A stretch of DNA of 64,000 bases. Source: Symsagittifera roscoffensis (Eukaryota > Xenacoelomorpha > Acoela > Convolutidae). The DNA lies in the NCBI RefSeq assembly GCF_963678635.1, contig NC_087063.1, positions 15,319,006 through 15,383,005 on the forward strand, read 5' to 3'. The first letter of the stretch is position 1. Every line of letters starts with the position of its first letter. The notes below the pieces were generated by a model. The model saw nothing but the letters and a program-made list of their open reading frames with translations, had not been told where the DNA came from and did not search any database. This document shows, one piece after another, positions 20,301 through 30,291 of this stretch. A program made the translations under genes and the position numbers.

Positions 20301-23300
20301 ATCCCTCAAAGCTCTTTGAATTTCTAGAACAATTTTCGAGCAGTACTTTTTTAAAAATAAAATTGACCCAATTTGAAAAAACTGGCTCAACAAGTAAAAG
20401 TTTTATTTCGCTGGGAAATCTGCAAATTTAAAACCACTTTCGAAAATAGAAGTCGGACATGTTTTCATGACCTTTACACTTTTGCTCTTTGATTAGTGGA
20501 GTGAGCCTTCCTTTTAGCAAAGGAAATGAGCTGAAAGAGAAATCAAGTCAAACCGCGAAAAAGTAAATTTGACCCCGAATAAATTTTACAATTTATCCTT
20601 TAAAAAATGCTAAAAAAATTTTCGCGATCTATATCAGACTCTGAACTACGATCATCGACTCTTAAAAACGCCTAAAAACTTGCAGACAAGTTTAATAGTT
20701 ATATTGTCCGATTTCAATTCAAAACAAATGAAATTATAATTAAGTGAATATATGTGACTTGCTCACTATGTAAAAATCTCTATATTGTTTCTTGGTAACC
20801 TGAACCTCGCCACGCTATCTTTAAATAGTGTCACTAACCTCTATCGCTAATGAGATTTACTATTCTTAAACAATCAGTAAATGGACCTCTCGATAAAAAT
20901 TAAATTTGCGCTTGAGATCTGTCCAATTTTGTGTAATCGCATTCCAAATAATTGAAATGCTATCATTTTTGAAATCATTTGAAGTAAATATAATCACATT
21001 TGACAAGAAAGGCAAAGGACAAATTCCTTCCGTCATTTTTGTACCTTATTATTCGAGTTGCTAGCAAATTAGAGTTTTATTTAAATATAGTAATCTTCAT
21101 ATTAGTCGCTAAATAACGCTATACTACGCTTTCACCTACGCAATCGCCATCAAATCTCTGGTTCTGACCACATTTTTGCATTTAAACACAGAGTTCGACT
21201 AGGTCTAGGATTCGATCTGCCAACTACAGCAATCAAGAAATTTTGAGTTTCACGCCCTATTCACTCAGCCACGCACGCTCAATCACTGACAAACACTAGT
21301 CACGAATAAAGCAGCTACATGTGCTTCCAATGTAGCTGCTTCCAATGCGATTCAAAAAAACTTCCAATGCGATTCAACAAAAGTGGCACCAAATACAAAT
21401 AGACACAATTTTGCAAGTAACAATTTGGAATAGAACAAAATGAAGGCATCCACACTAACTTTTCATGTAACAAATCGCAAAGCATCAAGCCACATTATGT
21501 ATAAATTAAGCATTTCAAAAAATTGCGAGATATATTGAATTAGAAAGGGTGACTTGAAATATAGTTGAATCAGACTTAAGAATCTTTTTTCAACTCCCTA
21601 ATTGTCTACTGTTGGCAAAGCGTTGATTCATCATAGGATAGGATAAGTGTCTAAATCCGCTATGTCTCTGCAAATACTGACCTTTCTCATGTGCTTTGTA
21701 TTCAAACAGAACTTGTTCTGTGAATCGGAGGTCGATGGCTGCTATGTTTCCATTGGACTGTGCCGCATAGAGCTGATTGACAGATAAAGTACTCCACAAA
21801 ATTGCTTCTATATTAGCAGAGAGCGTCCAGTTACAGGAAGCTTCTTGTGTACTCAGATCCAACAGAGTAACCTATAAACAGCATTTCAGTCATATTTTTA
21901 ATGTTTTGAACCGGTGTCCGGTTGCAAGTTCACGGCATCATAGGCCAGCAACATGCATTTAAGACCAGCATACTAAAACCTATATTTGGTCAATTGAACT
22001 AGAACTAACTTTCTTGTCGAATCCGCCGGTGGCTAAAAGATAAGGCTCCACAGGGTGGAATGCGACAGATGAGACTTCTGCCTGGTGATGATTGAACACA
22101 GCCAGACAGTCTCCCTTCTCCAGGTCCCAGAATGCGACTGAGCTGTCCACACTGCCACTGGCCAGTCCCTTTCGGATGATGCTGTTCCAGGACAGAGAAG
22201 TCACAGCTGCCGAGTGGCCACTTAGCGTTTCCGCTATTCTGTTATTCTGCAAAATGCCTACACAAATTTGCACAAAAATATCGAACAAAATCATTTAACT
22301 TGTTTTTCTCAACACACCAGATTCTTAAATGAAGCAACTAACACTCTAATTGATTCTGTTTTCTGACAAGAAAAGCACTCCCAAGCCAACAGACAGTGAA
22401 ATTCTTTGAGTTTTTAAAACCTTTAATCCTTGACAAATTTTCCTTAAAAGCCAATTTGAGAACTTTCTAATTTTTTTTATTGCGCCAGGAAACCTTAAAA
22501 TTAAAAAACGATTTTAATGCTTTTTTTGAATGCGATTTTAAAACTTTCATTCATGCTTTTTTGCTCCATTTGCTTTCATGTTATTGAAGAGTGTAATTTA
22601 TCTTCATCTGTCAGGTGAATAGGAAAAGAAATCGAAAGACCAGCTGGGAACATTTGAATTTGAGGATTAACAGCTTTTACCTGGAAAAAAGGAAAGCCAT
22701 ACTACCGAAATAAGTGTCTTCACTTCGTTCATTGACACTTAAAAAACCATACGTAAAAAAGTGAAATCTATTTCACTCCGTTCATTAACGTTTAACACAG
22801 AGGCTAAAAGTCGGTAAAACTAGATCGATCAAAATGAATAGGGCTATTTATGAAACAAAAAAGTCCAAAGAAAACAAACAAAGCGGTTACAAAGCCGAAA
22901 ATACTTCAGCAGAAAATCTTTCAGCCGAAAAAAATCAAAAAGACTTATAAAGGGTCAATTTCCTCCTCAAAACTTATGAGCCCCCTTCTTAAAAACACAA
23001 AAAACATTAATTAATTGTTAAAAGGACATAGAGGCGAAGCTTCGCTTCGCAAAGATTTGCGAGAACACGACAAAAAGCAGCTCTATAAACTAGCAATAAA
23101 AAATTAGAAATAAGCCTCGAAGTGAAAAATCGGCTGCCTCTGAGATTCGAACCTGCGACCTAGAGAACAGATGCTATGCAATTTTCAATGCTACAGTGAA
23201 ATTTCCAAATCAGTAAACACTTTTTTTGTGAGTTAGATTAGAAAAAAGAATGCTCGTAATAATACACTAAGCTGATCGCAAGTGTAAACAATAATAAGCC

Positions 23301-26300
23301 ACTAAGCCGATATAATATAGGCGAAACCTATTAAGCCGAGAAAAAAAAGCTGGAAAATGAAAAAATTTAGGTCTTACAAAAAGTTAGTTAAGTCTCCCTC
23401 ACCTTCAAAACACAGACACGCACACACAGACCTTTTTTCGGACGTTGAGAGACGCAATATGAGACCATTAAGCCGATATAAATAGGCCCCGAAACTTATC
23501 TAGCCTAAAAAACAAAAAGCTAAAAAAAAATCGTTCGTTGTAAAAAAATTGTTCGTTTAGTATTTTGTGCGATCCAGAGGTGAGATCATTTAGGGCAGAA
23601 TGAATTTTTAAGCAAAAAAGACGAAAATACACGAAGTCAAGGCTAGTAAAACAATAGAAATAAATCAATCAAAACATTTCTTATGTTTTTTTTTAAAAAC
23701 AGGTCCTTTCAGATTCGAACCAAGGACCTTTACCGTCCCAGGCGTATTCGTTACCTCCAGGCTAAGTATGATGGGAACACTACGAAACTTGATGAACATT
23801 ATGAACTGAACTTAAATTTGACCATTCTGTTAACAAAGTTATTTATGGGAAAAAAGTCTAGTACCCGATTGCAAAACCCTTGCTTATCGCAAGGGTAATG
23901 ATTCAAAGAAAAAATAGTCTATTAGGCTAGTTATTTATAGATGGTATTTGATAAAACAGTACTTTTTCTCTTGTGGAAACGGTTTATAAAGTAGGTACCA
24001 CGAGGATAACGTCAAAATCACCGACATTTGAATTTTTCTGTACAAAAATAGTTCGGTCTCTAGGCTGCTTCTACAACAACTGAACAAATCGATCTCTACC
24101 TCTGGGAGCGCCCAGTTTGAACTGAGGCTGGATGGGTCCGATCTGGTCCACAGGCCATATCTCAATCTCACTCTTCACACTTCCCACTGCCACCATGTTT
24201 CCCTTTTTAGAGGGAGCCTGTCCGTTGTAGTCCAGCCACTCCAGGGCGAGGGGGAAGGCGGGCAGGAAGTAGTCGTGGTGAACAAACAACTCCTCCTCTT
24301 GTCTGTTGTAGAGGTAGATGTCAAGCCCACACACGTCACCTTCGCTCTCCACCTAAACAAATAAAGACACGGACAAAAAGTAGGAACCAGTCAGTTTCCA
24401 ATACAAACGAAGACAGTGGTCACCCGCAAATTAAAAAAAGTTTCGGTGTGGATATAGAAAATGGTTCCACTATCAGAGGAGAAACTTAGCAGCAGTTTTG
24501 TTTTCGATTAAAAAAAAAAAAACTGCAATTTTTCCTGAAATGTGACAAATAACGCCACTCGGTAAAAAACACAATCTTCACACACCTTGCCAGTGATGAG
24601 CAAGTTATCCTGCTCGTTCAAATCCAACTCCTCCTCGTCCGAATTTGGATCAGTGGCCACGTCCAAATTGAGAAACTCGTCTTGTTCTACAACCGCAGTG
24701 CTGTAAAATTTATTGATGGATGATACAATGCTTGCAAACTGGTCAGGAGACGTTTCCACAAAACTACTCAAATCAGCAGACACTTGCTGCTCCTGCTCAT
24801 TGTCTGAGCGGTCACTCACTATCTCCCCCTCGTCCATACCTGCCGGAAGCGGAAAAGCATGTCGGGTGGGGGCTGGGTCCAGTGGATCATATGTTGCCAG
24901 AACTGAAGAGGACCTAACAGTGTTGGCCTTTTCAGATTTGGGTTCTTTTTTAACCTCTTTCGAGCTCGTCTTAGTTTCACTTTTAACATCTTTCGAACCC
25001 GTCTTAGATTCATTTTTTACGTCTTTTGAACCTGTCTTAGACTTCCCTTTCTCAGACTCTTTAGTAACAGGAGAGCCTTTTCGTTTTTCCTTTTCTTTCT
25101 TGTCCTTTCTCTTTTCCTTTTTATGTTTTTTGGACTTATGCTTCTTTTCTTTCTCCGCTTTCGGCGACTTTGAAGCACGCGCATCATCAACAACTTTAAC
25201 TTCTTTTTGGATCGTATCTTGACCGACGTTTGCATGCATTGCATCATCACATGGTTCTTTCGAGGTGCCAATGTGAGGCTCCGAATTATCTTCAAGTAGC
25301 TCTTCAGAAGGAATAGGTACCTCGTTGGTAGTCACGTCATCATTATCAGCCTTCTCTTCATTCTTAGTAGCAGCAGTAACTGAGAGCGTAGAAACATCTG
25401 CATCGTTATGACCATTTATCTTACCTGTAGCACCTTCAGAAACATCATCATTGCTCAATTTATTGCAACTGTTCGAGTCACCGTTCTCTGCAGTTTCGTT
25501 TTCTTCTGATTCCAATAGCTCTTCTTTAACTTCTATCGAGGGCGATTTTTCTCTAGCACCTTCGAGTTCATCGGCATCACCTAATCTCGAGTAAAATATT
25601 GACCATTTCAGTTGAGAAAATAATTTTTATATAATTTGAAGTTCTTATTTAAATGGTCAATACTTTCAAATGGCGCACATCGCATTTTCAAAGGAAACAA
25701 TCATTTTGATTTTGAATATTCCAGTCTTTCAAATTGAGTTAAATTATATCCTTTTTCAAAAACATGTCAACTTCTTAGTGAGTTCGACTCAAAACTTAGA
25801 TAGGATCACTTGATCAAACATTCCAAAAAAATTTATCTTGCTTTTTAATTTTTTTTGTTTGAAAAGCCGAATATATTCTGTGATGCACGCCGAAGGAATA
25901 GTTGGTCATTTTACATTAGCTCATATGAAGATTGATCAAAGCAAACCCTCTTCGCTCAATTTTTGTCTCTTTGGTTTAGTAGAGTAGTCAGTAACAACCA
26001 GTATCGACTGCATAGACTTCTGAGTTTTACTCCTCACATAAAGTTCTGTCTTATCCGCTTCCGAATCACTTTCGAGTTTTTTCTTGATTTTCGGCTTAAT
26101 CTCTAATTGTTCTTTGCGTTCGTCGGCTTCGAACGTGATCTTCGCGGTGTTAATATTTTTGGCGATCGACTTCAAAAACTTCTGCAGTTCTGGTCTTGTG
26201 TCAATTGTAACATGAACTGGTTCCGGTTTCAGCCAGCTCTGGGCATAAATATTTCCAAGCAGTCTTGAAAATTCTTCACTGGTAAAATCATGAACTGAAG

Positions 26301-26358
26301 TTTCTTGTTTGGATATACCTTTCGGTACGAATTTACAACACGTTACAAAATTTGTCAT
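17023..26358 (-). CDS. PWP1: PWP1 (periodic tryptophan protein 1), WD40 protein, six exons
   Basis: Exons 25947-26358, 24586-25580, 24100-24352, 22010-22257, 21682-21871 and 17023-17300 join with matching phases into about 791 residues (human PWP1 is 501). In eukaryotes PWP1 is a nucleolar/nuclear WD40 protein needed for rDNA transcription and ribosome biogenesis. The N-terminal VTC...KGISKQ...EEFSRL signature matches the family, as do the NLLITGK, LFVHHDYFLPAFPL and KMGHLSC blocks and the WD repeats. The extra length is a Lys/Glu/Ser-rich insert of roughly 250 residues encoded mainly by exon 2, with a 12-residue SKTGSKDVK repeat. Introns hold SINE, LINE and other repeats. The C-terminus may be frameshifted (see findings). 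Confidence 0.9.
17560..17770. repeat. Interspersed about 350-bp repeat, partial copy 3
   Basis: TTTACACGTTTTC, GTAGAGTTTACTTTGC, AATCAAATTTGAGC and CGTTCATCGCCTCTTAG occur in the same order as in the copies at 4598, 14455, 20300 and 29310. It lies in the last PWP1 intron. Confidence 0.5.
17950..18325 (+). pseudogene. Non-LTR retrotransposon (LINE) 3' coding remnant
   Basis: Near 18190-18325 the plus strand reads ...RIEDCQHLFNCPANP...IADLWKNPL..VEELAE. This is the C-terminal zinc-binding signature (HLFxCPANPT...LW..P) of jockey/CR1-like LINE reverse transcriptases. Upstream the reading shifts frame and contains stops. It is a decayed insertion, antisense to PWP1, in its last intron. A related remnant lies at 27415-28180. 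Confidence 0.7.
18771..19050 (-). mobile_element. tRNA-Leu-like SINE, copy 2
   Basis: On the minus strand an A box (GTGGCTGAGTGAATAGG, near 18940-18960) and a B box (GCAGATTCGAATC, near 18885-18900) are spaced as in a type II tRNA. The anticodon-like loop CTCAAAA between GAAA and TTTC points to tRNA-Leu(CAA). The acceptor strands do not pair, so it is not a tRNA gene. The tail ends in the CGAAGC-rich palindrome near 18771. Confidence 0.75.
18900..19195. repeat. Local duplication, copy A (with 21241-21545)
   Basis: The segment from the SINE head through CAATTTGGAATA, GAAGGCATCC, AGCCACATTATGTATAAAT and TTGCGAGATATATTGAATTA is repeated in order and orientation at 21241-21545, about 2.35 kb away, within the same PWP1 intron. 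A few substitutions separate the copies. Confidence 0.75.
19997..20200 (-). pseudogene. LINE reverse-transcriptase thumb/connection fragment
   Basis: The minus-strand reading KQCGVVFNLRHCTNRQLLEY...ILQYGVLL...FMLQKL fits the conserved segment after the RT palm of CR1/jockey-type LINEs (GVLYKLRH..P...L...Y......QYGILLWG...QKK). It covers only some 60 codons, with no upstream catalytic domain in frame. It is an insertion remnant in the last PWP1 intron. Confidence 0.62.
20300..20680. repeat. Interspersed about 350-bp repeat, copy 4
   Basis: This is the fullest copy. It runs from AGCTCTTTGAATTTCTAGAAC through GCTGGGAAATCTGCAAATTT to CATCGACTCTTAAAAACGCC. Its complement contains TTTGCAG before ATTTCCCAGC, the same relation as the acceptor used by SPATA22 exon 3. 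Confidence 0.65.
21185..21415 (-). mobile_element. tRNA-Leu-like SINE, copy 3 (inside a local duplication)
   Basis: It has the same A box (GTGGCTGAGTGAATAGG), CTCAAAA loop and AAAAGTGGCACCAAATA leader complement as copy 2. The B box is degraded (GGATTCGATC) and the CGAAGC palindrome tail is absent. It shares flanking sequence with copy 2. Confidence 0.65.
21682..21871 (-). CDS. PWP1: PWP1 exon 5
   Basis: Starts VTLLDLSTQEASC after TTTATAG, continues through ANIEAILWS...NGNIAAIDLRF and ends YKAHEK plus one base at donor GTCAGT. Phase 0 in, 1 out. Confidence 0.86.
22010..22257 (-). CDS. PWP1: PWP1 exon 4 (WD40 repeats)
   Basis: Of several nearby AG dinucleotides, only TTGTGTAG|GC keeps the frame (Gly-Ile-Leu-Gln...). 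Downstream AGs would give an immediate stop. It encodes GHSAAVTSLSWNS...SVAFWDLEKG and a second blade ...FHPVEPYLLATGGFDKK before donor GTTAGT. Confidence 0.86.
23030..23220 (-). mobile_element. tRNA-derived SINE, copy 4 (head truncated)
   Basis: The GAGGCGAAGCTTCGCTTCGC tail, the AACACGACAAAAAGCAGCTCTATA body and a B box read on the minus strand as GGTCGCAGGTTCGAATCTC are all present. This is the best B box of the family here. The A box side is missing. A degenerate hairpin motif (23263-23286) follows, as in copy 1. Confidence 0.7.
23700..23775 (-). mobile_element. Second tRNA-like SINE family, copy 1
   Basis: On the minus strand, TAGCCTGGAGGTAACG (A-box-like) precedes GGTTCGAATCT (B box) by about 50 bases. 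A relative with the same spacing and GGAGGTAACGATAGCGC lies at 31895-31970. Each is followed on the plus strand, about 90-120 bases further right, by the hairpin motif. Confidence 0.6.
23855..23900 (+). repeat. AGTCTAGTACCC + hairpin motif, copy 3
   Basis: AAAAAGTCTAGTACCCGATT precedes the perfect 8-bp stem ACCCTTGC / GCAAGGGT (23876-23896, 5-nt loop). Confidence 0.72.
24100..24352 (-). CDS. PWP1: PWP1 exon 3 (first WD40 blade)
   Basis: Begins VESEGDVCGLDIYLYN after acceptor GTTTAG. It contains LFVHHDYFLPAFPLALEW and EIEIWPVD, which match the first propeller blade of PWP1. It ends LGAPR plus one base at donor GTAGAG. Confidence 0.88.
24586..25580 (-). CDS. PWP1: PWP1 exon 2 (charged insert and linker)
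   Basis: Acceptor GATTAG|GTGATGCC completes the Gly codon of exon 1. About 330 residues follow: an acidic part, a run of KEKKHKSKKHKKEKR-type basic sequence (likely nuclear or nucleolar targeting), three SK(T/E)xSK(D/E)VK repeats, then the conserved TYDPLDPA...DEEELDLNEQDNLLITGK ending at donor GTGTGT. The long plus-strand reading across it is a shadow. Confidence 0.85.
25947..26358 (-). CDS. PWP1: PWP1 exon 1
   Basis: ATG (complement of 26356-26358) in a GAAAATGA context opens MTNFVTCCKFVPKG, the conserved PWP1 N-terminus. The exon runs to ...KLSEE and donor G|GTTTGC, in phase 1. Without splicing, translation would stop four codons later, which supports the junction. Confidence 0.82.
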
Positions 26359-27410
26359 TTTCCGTATTCTTTTTCTGCATTAATCTGAAAAAATACTAAA
26401 TTTGCCAATTTCTCATTGTGCTCAAAAATAAAAATAAACATAATATGAATAATCGACATTGAATTGATTTAATCATCATTCTATAGATTTTTCCTTAGTA
26501 GAAAAGTATTACCTTGTGGTATAAAATTATTACCTTGCAAGTTTACTTTGGTTCATCACTACGTATGAAGTTTTATTTGTGGTGCGTACTTTTTACTAAG
26601 AAGAATTATTTAGATCTAACCTCTCAAAAATAACTCGGAAAGCTTCTAGAAGCAATCTTTTTATCATGTATTTTGCGTCAAAAATAACTCGGAAAACTTG
26701 CAGAAGCAATCTTTTTATCATGTATTTTGCATTTCTTAATGTTTTGTTCAGTTGTGAAATAAGTACCAGGTGCTCGGTTTTTATAGGTATATTCACGATT
26801 GATTTTTTGCCTGGTCGTTCAAACTTTGATGATGGGTGACTACGTAGTCAATTAGGGCTTTCGAGTGGATAGGAACTGTTTTATTCGAGCTTGAAATCGA
26901 GCTTATAGTGTGTAAATTTTTTTACCAACAATCTCTTGCTCGTCGATATTTAGATAATTTAGGTTATAGACTTCTTTAGTATTCTAGAAGACTTAATATT
27001 GTGTATATAAATCGATTGAATATGCACACAGTTCTTTTTATAGAATCAATATTCTTTACTTTGCTGAGATAATGCAACAAACTTTATAGAAAACTTTTCA
27101 GTTCTATTAGACGTAGCTTTGAATTCAACCTACGCGCTGTCAAAATTTTTACGCAACGTACTTACACCTTGACATATCCTCGGGTCGAAAATTTCTATAA
27201 CTAAACAGCCTCAACAACTGGCTTAAGATCAGAAATCTATCTCTATCAAAAGACAAATCACATCTAACTTTTCAACATGAACTAATGAGTTTTACCTTGA
27301 ACCAAAAAAACCAACCCAAAAAATTTAGGCGTTAGTTGTGAAAACCAGCTGAACTTTCATCAAAATTGCAAAAACAACCTACGACAAATTCCAGAAAAAA
27401 AAATACTCTC
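26359..27410. promoter_or_regulatory. PWP1 upstream region
   Basis: This is the AT-rich sequence 5' of PWP1. A 54-bp tandem duplication (26624-26677 and 26678-26731, containing AAAATAACTCGGAAA) lies about 270 bp before the start codon. A short ORF spans it only because 54 is a multiple of three. No core promoter element could be called. Confidence 0.4.
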
Positions 27411-27414
27411 ATAA

Positions 27415-28180
27415 ACTTGCTGGCCTAACCTGGGCTTGCTCCAAAGAAGCACGTAACAAAACCTGCAAGGCAATTGGGAAGAGTGTCTTGAACTATGCAG
27501 CTCCCATTTTGACCCCTGCCCTAAATTGCATCAACTGGCAGCGCCTTCAGGTGAAACAGAAAAATGCACTAAGAACTACAACAGGGTGCTGACGAATGAG
27601 TGGCGTCCAAATTGCATCAACTGCCAGCGTCTTTAGGTGAAACAGAAAAATGCACTAAGAACCACAACAGGGCGCTGACGAGTGAGTGGCGTCACACATC
27701 TGCAGCACAAAAAAAACTTCCGGTCCGAAAACACAATCATGCTCTCAAAGCAGTTTCTGCTCGGCTGCTACAAAGATCAAACTATCATACTATCAACTAC
27801 ACAAGTTTCAAGAGGAAAATCAGATCCACACTCGAACATCAAGCTTCTCTAAGCATGATTATATTAGGAATATTACAACTTCACACATCAGAAGTTTCTT
27901 AACAAACAATCTAATCTACTTGGCAAAAAACACTACTATTATCAGCAAACGAAAGTAATTTCGACCGGAACACCAGATATACACTATCACAAATTAGATC
28001 CGGTTTCTCGATTTATATAAATAGTTACCATCTTAGACTAACCAACAAAGTACCCAAACTTTGGTGCCCGAGTTGTTACATAGGACCACACACCAACGAA
28101 CATCTCTTCAATTGCCGGGTACACCTTACTTCCCTTACCAACGAGATCTTGTGGGAGTATCCCGAAGAAGCTGCCAAACA
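27415..28180 (+). pseudogene. LINE (jockey/CR1-like) reverse-transcriptase 3' remnant
   Basis: The reading KAIGKSVLNYAAPILTPAL...NWQRLQVKQKNALRTTTGC (27415-27595) is the conserved region after the RT palm. The LPVRKHNHAL block (about 27717-27755) and the C-terminal zinc signature CPSC...HTNEHLFNC...LTNEILWEYP (about 28063-28165) follow in order, with frameshifts. An 86-bp tandem duplication (27523 and 27609) sits at the first stop. It is intergenic between PWP1 and the KCTD-like gene and is certainly inactive. Confidence 0.8.
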
Positions 28181-28980
28181 TACCTCACATATCAGGAGTT
28201 TTTCTCGGTTCTCCCCAGTAAGTAAAACTGCCAGCTTCAGCCGAGCATGGACTTTAACTCAGTTCTTCTCACGCCAAAAAATCTGGCACATCAAACCTCA
28301 CTCTTGGGCGTGCTACAAAGAGAGGAGGCGTCGACTGCAGACTTTGGTCGGGTGGTTCCCCGTATACATCGATTTTGCCCCTACATACCCGGGGGAACTG
28401 CAATGATAGATAGACAAGACGAATTTTGGTTATGAGCATCAATTTCCTAACTCTCACTCTCTCTTTATCTCTCAAACATAATTGATCTCTCCAATTCAAT
28501 CAGAAATTCGGGCACAGATAGATGCAGCTATAACAATAATACAATCAAATCGTTCGTTGACACTTTAAATTTTCAAAATGGAAACTACTTAAGGTGCAAG
28601 GATGTGGAGGGCTTTTTCAGAAGCTCAGGTAAAATGTTAATTGGAAAATTTGTACCATCATTCTTCTGTGGCCATTTTATTGTATCTAAAAATGCTCATA
28701 ACCAACCATGATAACAAAACGCACGCCTTCGGAAGGAGATCCTGTTTATGAGACATACTATATGCAAGTCTATAAATAACTGCACCTTAAAATACAATAC
28801 CACAAACAAAAAACATAGCTAGCAGACAGTTGGAGAAGAGTCAATGAATGCAAGGAAACATAAAGTTAATTAACTAGTTATTCGAAAAAAAAGAACATCA
28901 TTGTCGAATTTCAAAGAAAAATTTGCTGGCCTCAAAGCTCCATGAACCAATTTACAATTTTTAATGTTAAACAAGTTGTT
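28181..28980. other. Intergenic sequence, nothing recognised
   Basis: Short ORFs here lack any domain or splice support. The 28190-28430 stretch is somewhat less AT-rich and may be the 3' tail of the LINE remnant. Confidence 0.4.
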
Positions 28981-28984
28981 AACC

Positions 28985-29036
28985 CGAAAAAGTCGTTATT
29001 CCAGTTTGATAACGCTTGCTAATCACAAGCGTAATT
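28985..29036 (+). repeat. Hairpin motif, copy 4
   Basis: AACCCGAAAAAGTCG and TTTGATAACGCTTG lead into a perfect 7-bp stem ACGCTTG / CAAGCGT (29012-29032). It is followed by the same AATGATTCGAAGAAAAA-type sequence as copy 3. Confidence 0.65.
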
Positions 29037-29309
29037 AAAACTTAATGATTCGAAGAAAAATGGTCTTTTAGCTTAGTAATTGTGGAGAAACATACAAATA
29101 TGGAGGAACCTTGTATTCGGGTATTTCTTTTGTTTTCCACGCAAAAACCAAGTGCCGCAAATAATTAGCGGAATGGATCGAATGATATATCATACTAAAG
29201 ACCTTTTGATCGTGATTCAAACATTAAAAATTTTCAAAACGCAAGGAGCCAGAAAGTTAATTGACTAGTTTTTCAAAAAAAAACCAATCATTGTCGAATT
29301 TCAAAAAAA

Positions 29310-29655
29310 ATATTCTCGCCTCAACGCTCTTGAAACTTCAAAAACAATTTGTTCGTGACACTTTTTTGATTTCAAATAGTTCATTCTGAGATAACTGGGT
29401 CAGCAGGTAAATTTTTTTACCTGCTGGGAAATCTGATAATTGAAATCCCTTTTCGAAATTAGTAGTCAATCATGTTTTTCGTCACCTTTATGCTTTAGCT
29501 GACGATTGTGGAGTTTGCCTTCCTTTTCACAAAAGAAACTGAAAAAATCAAACGTCTAAAAATCAAATTTGAGCCTAAAAAAAACTTTTCCTGAGAAAAA
29601 AGTCATTACGACCAACATAAAAGTATTCACTACGTTCAACGAGTCATTTTAATTT
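29310..29655. repeat. Interspersed about 350-bp repeat, copy 5
   Basis: Contains CTGCTGGGAAATCTGATAATT, CATGTTTTTCGTCACCTTTA, GTGGAGTTTGCCTTCC, AAATTTGAGCC and a TTCAACGAGTC end, in the same order as copies 1 and 4. Confidence 0.62.
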
Positions 29656-30069
29656 GATTTTATTTATCTGCTTCTTGCTTTTAACGTGCTCGAGGTATAT
29701 TTTAACCACGCTTGAGGTATGTATCTACGATATCGACGTACACTTCGAGTTTGTGCTCTGACACAGATCAATAGTCGAACACTTTAAAAGTCGAAAGATA
29801 AAGTTAGCACCTTGACTTGGAGAAATCTACAACTGATTTGCTTATAAACTAAATCATATGCAGCTACGCATTAAAAACTGCTTAAGAAAATCTACTAAAC
29901 GCAATGTGATTATTTTCAATTAAAAGGTTGAAAAGGTCCCTATAAATGATTTCCCTTTCGCTAGAAGTCGGAACAGAAAAATGAAAAATTTTACACTAAA
30001 TGGAGAAACTAAAACTAGTTTTTTACTTATAGGAGAAATAGATATTGTAATCAAACATTGTAATCTGAT

Positions 30070-30291
30070 TCAAGTTGTTTCATTATTAGCTCTTCCGTTC
30101 GCTTGTGGACCATTCTCTGTGGCTCTATTTGCGCGACCCAATGTCGACCCGGTTGCATGATAAGATGCCTCGTCCGAAAAAGGATAGAGGGTGTAACAGT
30201 TCCAGTCGATGATGTGAACTCCGAAGAGGTAATGAGATAGCTTACGTAGAGCGTCCTTCTGTAGTGTGCAGTCAATTATCTGCACTGTGAC
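30070..30291 (-). CDS. KCTD-like exon 2 (C-terminus)
   Basis: After acceptor ATTTCTTTCAG the frame reads VTVQIIDCTLQKDAL...LFGVHIIDWNCYTLYPF and ends ...ANNETT at TGA (30070-30072). The frame agrees exactly with exon 1. Confidence 0.82.
   Translation of the reverse strand, partial: VTVQIIDCTLQKDALRKLSHYLFGVHIIDWNCYTLYPFSDEASYHATGSTLGRANRATENGPQANGRANNETT

Larger units (their letters stand above)
22258..24099. other. PWP1 intron 3 with SINE and hairpin repeats
   Basis: This 1.8-kb intron holds SINE copy 4 (23030-23220), a hairpin remnant (23263-23286), a second tRNA-like SINE (23700-23775) and a perfect hairpin (23876-23896). The other stretches are AT-rich and unrecognised. Confidence 0.7.

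Noticed and set aside
24713-25222. 169-codon plus-strand ORF
   Set aside because: Antisense shadow of the biased codons in PWP1 exon 2. Its Ser/Phe/Leu composition mirrors the Lys/Glu-rich gene.
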